Origin: CAYNJF01 sp964351745
GTDB taxonomy: Bacteria; Pseudomonadota; Gammaproteobacteria; Berkiellales; Berkiellaceae
Direction of reading: 5' to 3'
NCBI GenBank assembly: GCA_964351745.1
Contig: CAYGPI010000037.1
Location: 1-23,925, forward strand
DNA length: 23,925 nt
Part shown: positions 7,223 through 13,572 of the stretch, piece after piece
Layout: each line of letters starts with the position of its first letter
Numbering within the stretch: the stretch's first letter is position 1
Notes under the pieces: model-generated
What the model was told of the DNA's origin: nothing
Databases searched by the model: none
What the model saw: the letters and a program-made list of their open reading frames with translations, nothing else
Translations under genes and position numbers: made by a program

Positions 7223-7711
7223 ATGACGATAAAATTACAGGAAGTATCTGTTCTTGAAAGAGCAAAGTTATCCAATCTTTTGGAGCTTTATAGTTACGAC
7301 TTTTCAGAGTTATTAGATTTAGAGTTGGGTGATGATGGCTTGTATGGATATGAGCACTTAGCCTCTTATTGGGATGACTCGAATCGATATCCGTATTTTA
7401 TTTTCTCTGATGAGATACTTATTGGTTTCGCGTTGATTATCAAAGGATCACTTATCAAGCATGATGCCAGAATATGGGATATGTCTGAGTTTTTTATTCT
7501 TAAAAAATATAGAAGAAAAGGATTAGGCATACAGGCTGCTACTGAGCTGTGGAGCACTTTAAAAGGCCCATGGCAAGTAAGAGTTTTGTCCCATCATATT
7601 GAAGGGCTTCAATTTTGGGAGAAAGCGATTAAACTTTCTTTCAAAAATTACCAAATAGAAAAAATAGGTCAACCAAACAAAGAGTGGATTGTTTACCTGT
7701 TTGACTCGTGA
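7223..7711 (+). CDS. GNAT-family N-acetyltransferase
   Basis: This encodes 162 residues from the ATG at 7223. The frame is open to an ATG at 7202, but that codon abuts the T-run of the preceding terminator and could not be on an independent transcript with a leader, so 7223 is preferred; no strong ribosome-binding site marks either. The acetyl-CoA-binding motif A is visible: a beta strand (MSEFFILKKY) followed by RRKGLG and an alpha helix. The terminal region has the usual late strands (ISHHIEGLQFWEKAI-like; the sequence reads LSHHIEGLQFWEKA). Such enzymes move an acetyl group from acetyl-CoA to an amine, but the substrate cannot be told. The N-terminal half is rich in acidic and aromatic residues. 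It appears to stand alone, with no obvious partner gene. Confidence 0.8.
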   Translation: MTIKLQEVSVLERAKLSNLLELYSYDFSELLDLELGDDGLYGYEHLASYWDDSNRYPYFIFSDEILIGFALIIKGSLIKHDARIWDMSEFFILKKYRRKGLGIQAATELWSTLKGPWQVRVLSHHIEGLQFWEKAIKLSFKNYQIEKIGQPNKEWIVYLFDS

Positions 7712-7729
7712 AGAGTCGCGAATGATAAA
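7701..7729 (+). promoter_or_regulatory. Candidate promoter for the kefB-like gene
   Basis: TTGACT (7701-7706), a 17-base spacer, then GATAAA (7724-7729, 4 of 6 to the -10 consensus). The -35 box overlaps the last codons of the acetyltransferase gene, and a short inverted repeat (GACTC at 7703-7707, GAGTC at 7713-7717) lies across its stop codon. It would start transcription about 40 bases before the antiporter ATG at 7778. The -10 match is only moderate. Confidence 0.4.
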
Positions 7730-7777
7730 CTAGTCCATTTTCTTGACGCTTAAATGAATGACTTAGGAGTCAATCTT

Positions 7778-9613
7778 ATGGACAACATTCTTATTGGATC
7801 CTTTATTTTCCTGTGCGCAGCTGTTATCACTGTACCAGTTTTTAAAAAGTTGGGATTAGGTTCTGTTTTGGGATATTTGCTAGCTGGCATTATCATTGGA
7901 CCAGCTTTAGGCATTGTCGGAGAAGAAACTAAAGATATACAACATTTTGCTGAGTTCGGTGTTGTGATGATGTTGTTTTTAGTTGGTTTAGAAATGGAGC
8001 CCAAAAAGCTCTGGGCTTTGCGTCATAGGCTTATAGGATTAGGTGGCCTTCAAGTTGGCTTGAGTACTATCCTCATCACAGGCATTGGCATGGTAGCCTT
8101 AAAGCTTCAGTGGAGCATTGCTTTGGCGATAGGCTTAGTCTTAGCTCTTTCCTCTACAGCGATAGTTCTGCAAACACTGGAAGAAAAAGGATTGATGAAG
8201 TCGCAGGGTGGACAATCAAGCTTTTCTATTTTGCTGTTTCAAGATATTGCTGTGATACCAATGCTAGCTTTGATCCCATTATTAGCTTTACCTGAATTGG
8301 CATTTCAGCAAATTCAAGATAGCCATAACGCCAATTTAATTTCTGATTTCCCTTCTTGGTTAAAAGCACTAACAAAGTTAGGCGTGATAGGAGGTATTAT
8401 TTTTGGTGGCCATTTTCTCTCGCAACCCATCTTTCGATTCATCGCCTCCACTCGCTTACGAGAAATGTTTACCGCCTTTGCTTTGTTATTAGTGATTGGC
8501 ATATCTGTCTTGATGTCTTTGATTGGCTTGTCAGCAGCATTAGGAACATTTTTAGCCGGGGTTGTTCTAGCGAATAGTGAATATCGGCATGAACTGGAAT
8601 CTAATATTGAGCCTTTTAAGGGATTACTTCTAGGATTGTTTTTTATTACGGTTGGGGCCGGTGTTGATTTTCAGCTTCTTTCTTCTAATTTTTACGACAT
8701 TATGATGTTAACATTTGGAATGATTGGCATCAAAATGGTTGTTCTTTTCCTGCTTGGTACGCTGTTTAAATTAAGAGGTAGTGATCGTTGGCTACTAACG
8801 GTTTCATTAGCTCAAGCTGGAGAGTTTGGCTTCGTCTTATTGGCTTTGACAGTCCAAAGTGCAGTTTTACCTCAAGCCATCGCTGACAAATTGCTATTGG
8901 TGGTTGCGTTATCCATGTTGCTGACACCTCTATTATTCATTCTTTTAGATAAGTTTATTCTGCCATGTGTTAAGTCCCCTCAAAGCCGAAAGGACGATGA
9001 TATCGATGTTAAAGAAAATATCATTTTGGCAGGTAACGGTCGCTTTGGTCAGACCATTAATCAGTTGTTGATAAGTTGTGGCCATAAACCTACCGTGATT
9101 GATTTAGACATTGAAGCCGTTGAAGGTTTTAGTCGTATGGGCTTTAAAACTTATTTCGGGGATGCTTCAAGGCCTGAGTTATTGGCAGCTGCTGGCATAG
9201 ATAAGGCTGAGCTATTGATTGTGGCGATTGATGATAAAGATCGCGCGACTCGAATCGTTAGGCATGTTAGACAACATCACGCGACTTTACCGATTATTGC
9301 TAGAGCTTATGATCGGATCCATTGCTTTGATTTATATGAAGCTGGAGCTACTGACATTATTCGAGAAACTTTTGATAGCAGTGTAAGGGCAGGCAAGGCG
9401 GCTTTGGAAGCACTAGGTCTTGATGAAGCCAAGGCGACTAAGGTTTGTGAGGTATTCTATCATCGCAATCGTCAAGACGTTAAATTATATGCTGAGCATT
9501 ATGATCCAGCTATTCCCCGTTTTCAAAATAAGAAAATGGCAGAAAAAGCCTTGCAAAGGCATGCCGAAACTAAGGAGATTATCCAAGCTATTTTAGATGC
9601 GCAAGAGGCATAG
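7778..9613 (+). CDS. kefB: KefB/KefC-type K+/H+ antiporter (CPA2 family)
   Basis: This encodes 611 residues from ATG 7778, chosen over an ATG at 7754 because AGGAG (7765-7769) is 8 bases upstream (E. coli KefB has 601, KefC 620). About 12-13 membrane segments occupy residues 1-395. Transport-core motifs include LGYLLAGIIIGPALG (31-45), LALSSTAIVLQTLEEKG (122-138) and LLFQDIAVIP with Asp156. SEYRHELESNIEPFKG (267-282) matches the regulatory loop of KefB/KefC. A cytoplasmic RCK/TrkA-N domain begins near 412 with the nucleotide-binding loop GNGRFGQ (419-425). Kef systems release K+ and acidify the cytoplasm during electrophile stress under glutathione control; whether this copy responds to glutathione is not shown. 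No kefF/kefG-like ancillary gene lies next to it. The choice of B over C is by resemblance only. Confidence 0.85.
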   Translation: MDNILIGSFIFLCAAVITVPVFKKLGLGSVLGYLLAGIIIGPALGIVGEETKDIQHFAEFGVVMMLFLVGLEMEPKKLWALRHRLIGLGGLQVGLSTILITGIGMVALKLQWSIALAIGLVLALSSTAIVLQTLEEKGLMKSQGGQSSFSILLFQDIAVIPMLALIPLLALPELAFQQIQDSHNANLISDFPSWLKALTKLGVIGGIIFGGHFLSQPIFRFIASTRLREMFTAFALLLVIGISVLMSLIGLSAALGTFLAGVVLANSEYRHELESNIEPFKGLLLGLFFITVGAGVDFQLLSSNFYDIMMLTFGMIGIKMVVLFLLGTLFKLRGSDRWLLTVSLAQAGEFGFVLLALTVQSAVLPQAIADKLLLVVALSMLLTPLLFILLDKFILPCVKSPQSRKDDDIDVKENIILAGNGRFGQTINQLLISCGHKPTVIDLDIEAVEGFSRMGFKTYFGDASRPELLAAAGIDKAELLIVAIDDKDRATRIVRHVRQHHATLPIIARAYDRIHCFDLYEAGATDIIRETFDSSVRAGKAALEALGLDEAKATKVCEVFYHRNRQDVKLYAEHYDPAIPRFQNKKMAEKALQRHAETKEIIQAILDAQEA

Positions 9614-9640
9614 TCACAGGTGATATTGATGAGCCGAAGC

Positions 9641-9746
9641 ATCAAAGTGCTTGATTGTGATGAGACTGATAGGGTTACCTAACTTCTGTTGGGTCATATT
9701 ATTTGAAAATGATAGCATCATTGATACTATGTGCATCAATTTGATG
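9641..9746 (+). promoter_or_regulatory. Promoter with three dyad repeats before the 538-residue gene
   Basis: A promoter candidate has TTGAAA (9703-9708), a 16-base spacer and TACTAT (9725-9730). Three short palindromes built on the same half-site ATCA(A) surround it. They are ATCAA-agtgc-TTGAT (9641-9655), ATCA-T-TGAT (9717-9725, in the spacer) and the perfect 13-base CATCAATTTGATG (9734-9746, over the expected start of transcription). All three follow a G-C pair (GCATCA at 9639, 9715 and 9733). This layout is typical of a repressor operator; the repressor is not identified. Confidence 0.5.
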
Positions 9747-9764
9747 TAACAGGTAGAGAGCAAC

Positions 9765-11381
9765 ATGCTAAACCAATTAAAGAGCTTTTTAACGAGTCAT
9801 TTCCCTAAGCTAACTTTGAATAACCATGAACTTGAGCAATTACTGCCTCGCTTTGAGAGCCTGGATACGTCTCCTGAAATGTCGGTTCGTTTAGAGCTAA
9901 AATATGATCCACAAGGATGGCAATTTGGGCAAATGCAGCGCACGGGTGCTGCTTTAAATAGCCAAAGACTTTTTCAGTTGGGAGAAGAAGGCTATGAAGA
10001 ATTTACAATCGCGCAAGCCGCTCAATTGACTCCTGGAGACAAAGTTTTAAGCAAAGATGAATACTTAAAGCTTTGCCAAAGGTTTCAGGGCAAAGATGAG
10101 CTCTACCAAGAAGCTTTAAAAGCTGCCACCATCATCCAGATGATTACTTTAAGCCCAAGTGTCAGAGCGAATGCAGATAGAGTTTTAGGTAAGAATAATT
10201 ACACCGTTGACAGTGTAGAGTTCCTGGCAGATACCTTCAAAAATATTAATCTGGCCAGACAAATATACCCATTGGTTGAAGCTCTATTTCAAAAATATAA
10301 AACCCCAAAAGAGCAAGAGCGTTTAAAAAATCTTTTACAAAATGCTTTTGCACCAAACCAACATTTTAGGCATATGCTTTATACTGAATGTAATGAGAAT
10401 GGCTTCCAAAACCTTTTTGAGAAAATTAGAGACAAGGTTTACAAGGATCCTACTGACGAGAGTTATCTTTTCTGGGTTGATTTTTGGTTGCTTAATATTG
10501 CAGGATTCAGAGGTAACTTAGATCCAAAGGGCTCTATCTATTTAACGCATCATACCTTTCAGTCTTTTGACGCTTTGTTGACTGTGATGGATGAGCATTT
10601 TTTAAGACCTATCGATGCTAGAGCCATGTTACATCAATATTTAGCGAAAAGAGGCTCTTGGTTAGGTGTCGATTTGGAGCAAAATCATTTAAATCCTAAA
10701 GAGCAAAATATCGCTGCGCATATTGGAGCCATGATGCGCCTGTTTTTGCCGGAAGAAGGTGCGCTATTAGCTTCCGCTATTACAAATTTACCTGCGCTTG
10801 TAAGAGCACAAATATCTGAGGTTGAGCAGGTCGAGCTGGGAGAGCCAACACCAACTTACGTACCTGCTTTGTTTGCTAATGCTATTGATCTTCGTAAAGC
10901 CACGTATAGTCAATTCAGAGGCTTAAACGCAGATACACTTAATGGCATTTCGCCAGAGATTGGTCAGCAAGGTGAAAAGTTACGTTACAATCTAGCGGTC
11001 ATTGATGCTATTAATACCTTTTTGCCATTTTATTTACTTGCATTAAAAACATGGCGCGCAGATAGAGCCGAAGGCAAAATTGCTAAAAATGTACCATTGT
11101 GCTTCAAAGAGGTTGCTAGAAACGATCAGTTGGCTGAGCTATTCAGGGCATCGGCTCTTTTTGATGATTATCATTTGCTAGCGAATTACACGCCTAAGAT
11201 AGATGAGAAGGGCTTATTAAGTTTTGCTAGAATAGCTCCAAAGCCTCTTATTGTTCCTCAGTATAGAGCGATAGGAGATAGTAAGTCAGAGGTTGCTATT
11301 AGTTCTAGTGCGTCTTTGTCATCCTCAATACCTTCAGCTTTTCAAGCATATCAAAAGCCAACGCCTAGAAAAGACCCTTAA
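9765..11381 (+). CDS. Unrecognised 538-residue cytosolic-type protein
   Basis: I do not recognise a domain. The protein has no signal peptide or clear membrane segment. It is largely helical by composition, with many Leu/Ala/Glu/Lys/Gln stretches and recurrent aromatic residues. A coherent middle (about residues 120-360) includes FEKIRDKVYKDPTDESYLFW and YLAKRGSWLGVDLEQNHLNP. The last 40 residues are low-complexity, Ser-rich then Pro/Arg/Lys-rich (ISSSASLSSSIPSAFQAYQ, then KPTPRKDP), and are probably disordered. In Legionella/Coxiella-like bacteria a large orphan soluble protein with a flexible C-terminus could be a Dot/Icm effector, but that is only a guess. It is transcribed alone behind an operator-like promoter. 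The ribosome-binding site is AGAGAG or AGGTAG about 5-12 bases before the ATG. Codon use resembles its neighbours. Confidence 0.85.
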   Translation: MLNQLKSFLTSHFPKLTLNNHELEQLLPRFESLDTSPEMSVRLELKYDPQGWQFGQMQRTGAALNSQRLFQLGEEGYEEFTIAQAAQLTPGDKVLSKDEYLKLCQRFQGKDELYQEALKAATIIQMITLSPSVRANADRVLGKNNYTVDSVEFLADTFKNINLARQIYPLVEALFQKYKTPKEQERLKNLLQNAFAPNQHFRHMLYTECNENGFQNLFEKIRDKVYKDPTDESYLFWVDFWLLNIAGFRGNLDPKGSIYLTHHTFQSFDALLTVMDEHFLRPIDARAMLHQYLAKRGSWLGVDLEQNHLNPKEQNIAAHIGAMMRLFLPEEGALLASAITNLPALVRAQISEVEQVELGEPTPTYVPALFANAIDLRKATYSQFRGLNADTLNGISPEIGQQGEKLRYNLAVIDAINTFLPFYLLALKTWRADRAEGKIAKNVPLCFKEVARNDQLAELFRASALFDDYHLLANYTPKIDEKGLLSFARIAPKPLIVPQYRAIGDSKSEVAISSSASLSSSIPSAFQAYQKPTPRKDP

Positions 11382-11481
11382 TGAAAAGGGTATGTGTATG
11401 GATTGGTATATCGATGTACATGCTTTGCTTTGAACGTGACTTGTCGACAGCCATACCCACTTATTTTTAAATATAAGTGGG
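11374..11481 (+). other. Overlapping alternative stem-loops at the end of the 538-residue gene
   Basis: Four stems compete for the same bases. ACCCTT (11374-11379) pairs with AAGGGT (11386-11391) around the stop codon. GGGTATG (11388-11394) pairs with CATACCC (11452-11458). GTATGG (11396-11401) pairs with CCATAC (11451-11456). CCCACTTAT (11456-11464) pairs with ATAAGTGGG (11473-11481), a 9-bp stem with an 8-base loop. None is directly followed by a T-run, so it is not a standard terminator, although CTTTTT lies about 15 bases after the last stem. It may be a transcript-end structure or part of a small RNA. Confidence 0.4.
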
Positions 11482-11880
11482 ACTTGGCGCTCTCTCTTTT
11501 TGGGCCTAGCAATGATTGATTTTAGTGCGGGATAATCCAATTTGAAAATATGCGGTAGAGATCCTTATGTTAGCCGTAATAAGTCATCTTAATTCAGGAG
11601 CATCCTTTATGTTGGTATGAAAGGTGACTTTTATCTGCCACTTCGTTGACAAGGTATAATGGCTGTGTGTAACACCAGTATGGGCTTATATTTTATTGTC
11701 AAGGACTGTCTTCACTACCTTTTTACATGGTATCACTAGCCTTCGATCTCTAATGTTATCTCTATCTCTGTGTTGCGCGGCTCTAATGATGAATGGCCCT
11801 ACATTTAGTGGCGTATTAAGGCATTAGTTGCCGGAATATATTTTAGTGTATATCCTCTTAATAGTGAGATAAATTGCTAG
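11482..11880. other. About 400 bases without a recognised gene
   Basis: With the preceding stem region and the following operator, this makes a 540-base gap between the 538-residue gene and the AbiE cassette. No reading frame in it looks like a protein, and I found no tRNA-like or insertion-sequence-like sequence. It contains TTGACA (11647-11652) and a perfect TATAAT (11656-11661), but they are only 3 bases apart and so are not one promoter. A weak hairpin GGaATATA/TATATCC spans 11833-11855. It may be decayed sequence left by the arrival of the AbiE cassette, but no gene remnant can be named. Confidence 0.4.
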
Positions 11881-11914
11881 AAACTGTCATTTAATGACAG
11901 TTTTATGCTATTAT
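11881..11914 (+). promoter_or_regulatory. AbiE operator palindrome and promoter
   Basis: AAACTGTCATT and AATGACAGTTT form a perfect 11-bp inverted repeat with a single central base (11881-11903). It is followed at once by -10-like sequences TATGCT (11904-11909) and TATTAT (11909-11914). The abiEi ATG is at 11922. AbiEi antitoxins are known to repress their own promoter by binding inverted repeats, so this is most likely the autoregulatory operator covering the -35 region. No good -35 hexamer is visible, and the expected start of transcription is within a few bases of the ATG. Confidence 0.7.
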
Positions 11915-11921
11915 TGTCTCT

Positions 11922-12551
11922 ATGGGTACACATCTTGAAAATCAACTTAGGCAGTTAAAGTCAGACTATGTCACAGCGTCTGAGCTGAGTGTCATATTGT
12001 CTGTGCAAGATAACGCTAGGCACGCTCAAGTTAAAAGAGCACTTGCGCAGGGTTACCTGGTGCGCTTAAGGCGAGGCTTGTACCGACGAGCAGACTACCT
12101 TGAGAGAGTAAAACCTCATCCATTTGAGATGTCTCAATACTTACTATGGCCATCCTATGTTAGCTTAGAATCGGCGCTATCTTATCGAGGTCTTATTCCT
12201 GAAGCTGTTTACAAGACAACATGCGTCACTTCAAAAAGACCTCAGATTATTGAGAATGATTACGGTATTTTTGAGTTCAAGAAAATGCCTAATAACAATT
12301 TCATGCTTGGGGTGGAGCGGATTGAAGAGGGAGAAAGCATCTACTTGGTTGCTACAGCATGGAAAGCTTTATGTGACTATGTCTATTGCTATAAAAAAGA
12401 TTGGTCCACTATGAGGCCTGTTTTAGAATCATTGCGTATAGAAAGAGATGACTTGCCCGAGCTTGATAAAATTGAGTGCGAACAATTAGTATCTTATTAC
12501 AATACTCGGCGTGTTAATCAATTTCTAAAAGGAGTTATGAGTGAGTATTGA
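11922..12551 (+). CDS. abiEi: AbiEi-family antitoxin/autorepressor (type IV toxin-antitoxin)
   Basis: This encodes 209 residues. An N-terminal winged-helix DNA-binding region spans about residues 16-60: YVTASELSVILSV, then ARHAQVKRALAQGYLVRLRRG, LYRRADY. The C-terminal AbiEi domain includes HPFEMSQYLLWPSYVSLESA and YRGLIPEAVYKTTCVTSKRP, the typical S-x-x-SAL..RGLIPE block, and later ATAWKALCDYVY. The protein neutralises the AbiEii toxin and represses the operon. An in-frame stop at 11895 limits the start; ATG 11922 is the only sensible choice and has no Shine-Dalgarno sequence (ATTGTCTCT precedes it), suggesting a leaderless or near-leaderless mRNA. The 3' end overlaps abiEii by 11 bases. Confidence 0.85.
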   Translation: MGTHLENQLRQLKSDYVTASELSVILSVQDNARHAQVKRALAQGYLVRLRRGLYRRADYLERVKPHPFEMSQYLLWPSYVSLESALSYRGLIPEAVYKTTCVTSKRPQIIENDYGIFEFKKMPNNNFMLGVERIEEGESIYLVATAWKALCDYVYCYKKDWSTMRPVLESLRIERDDLPELDKIECEQLVSYYNTRRVNQFLKGVMSEY

Positions 12552-13398
12552 AGTGATAGAGCAACAGTTATCAAACTATAACTGTAAGGACAGGAATGAA
12601 GAAAGTAATGCCTTAAAGGAAATTACTCAAGAAATTGCATTAATGAGCTTATCTAGAGCTGATTTTTTTAAAGTGGCCGAATTTCACGGTGGTACAGCAC
12701 TTCGTATTTTATACAAGGTTCAACGCTATTCTGAAGATCTAGATTTTGCACTATTAAAGCCTCAGCAAGATTTTGATTTATTCAAGTACCTTGAGCATAT
12801 GGAGCAAGATTTCCAAGCTTATGGATATGAGGTTAAGATTGCTGATCGCAAAGATATCAATAAGACTATGCAGAAGCAATTTTTAAAATTGGATTCACTT
12901 GGCAAAGAGCTTAGCTTGATTTATCCCAAAAGTAGATCTGAGAGAAAGATTAAGATTAAATTTGAACTGGATACCAATCCACTTCAGGGTGCAACGACTG
13001 AACTCAAATACTTAACCTTTCCTTTGGCTTTTAGTTTAATGGCAAAGGATTTGCCTAGCCTTTTTGCGGGTAAGTGTCATGCCTTGTTGTGTAGAGCCTT
13101 TGATAAGGGGCGGGATTGGTATGATTTTATTTGGTTTATATCAAATCGAACACAACTGAACTTTGAGCTATTGTTTCATGCCTTGTATCAACAGGGACCG
13201 TGGGCAGGACAATCTATTCCAGTCACTAAGACATGGCTTGTGAAAGTCATGGCTCAAAGAATAAACTCAATAAGCTGGGATCATATGGTTCAAGATGTTT
13301 CGCCATTACTAAAACCTAATGAGCAAGAGTCTCTAAGGCTATGGAGCAAAGAGTTCTTTTTGGATATGACACAACGAATTTTATTGAGAAATCATTGA
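12541..13398 (+). CDS. abiEii: AbiEii nucleotidyltransferase toxin (DUF1814)
   Basis: This encodes 285 residues starting with GTG at 12541. AAAGGAG (12528-12534) is 6 bases upstream. The nucleotidyltransferase motifs are intact: motif I HGGTALRILY with Gly50-Gly51 and, 15 residues on, SEDLDFA with Asp66 and Asp68. Motif III is KIKIKFELDTNP (about 136-147). Motif IV is LFAGKCHALLCRAFDKGRDWYDF with Lys178 and the RDWYD box (191-195). These are the catalytic features of the AbiEii/DUF1814 family, whose members transfer nucleotides, reported for some relatives to act on tRNA ends, and cause reversible growth arrest during phage infection. The key residues are all present, so the toxin should be active. 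The overlap with abiEi ensures coupled synthesis. Confidence 0.88.
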   Translation: MSIEVIEQQLSNYNCKDRNEESNALKEITQEIALMSLSRADFFKVAEFHGGTALRILYKVQRYSEDLDFALLKPQQDFDLFKYLEHMEQDFQAYGYEVKIADRKDINKTMQKQFLKLDSLGKELSLIYPKSRSERKIKIKFELDTNPLQGATTELKYLTFPLAFSLMAKDLPSLFAGKCHALLCRAFDKGRDWYDFIWFISNRTQLNFELLFHALYQQGPWAGQSIPVTKTWLVKVMAQRINSISWDHMVQDVSPLLKPNEQESLRLWSKEFFLDMTQRILLRNH

Positions 13399-13490
13399 TG
13401 ATGTGTCGTTGTTGATTGAGGAGCTTGATAGGCTGTAGCCTCACCTGCGTAGAGGTTCAGATGAAGCGCAAAATTTATAAGTTTTCAGCC

Positions 13491-13523
13491 GTGCTCCTTG
13501 AGAATTTCAAAAAGCACATTTTT
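13491..13523 (+). terminator. Possible terminator after the AbiE operon
   Basis: GTGCT (13491-13495) pairs with AGCAC (13513-13517), and inside this TTGA pairs with TCAA, giving an interrupted hairpin. It is followed by ATTTTT (13518-13523). It lies about 95 bases after the abiEii stop and 50 bases before the converging uvrA stop. The stem is imperfect, so termination may be partial. Confidence 0.45.
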
Positions 13524-13572
13524 AAACAAGTCTCTTCTTTGTTTTCTCTACGTCCAGCTACTATCTGCGGGA

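Noticed and set aside
11334..11540. Possible 68-residue minus-strand gene
   Set aside because: It overlaps the end of the 538-residue gene, has no ribosome-binding site I trust, and its composition does not look like a protein.
11647..11661. TTGACA and TATAAT as a promoter
   Set aside because: Both hexamers are perfect but only 3 bases apart, so they cannot be the -35 and -10 of one promoter; I found no good partner for either.
11382..11921. tRNA, insertion-sequence end or gene remnant in the 540-base gap
   Set aside because: I saw no cloverleaf-compatible sequence, no terminal inverted repeats with target duplication and no frame with protein-like composition.
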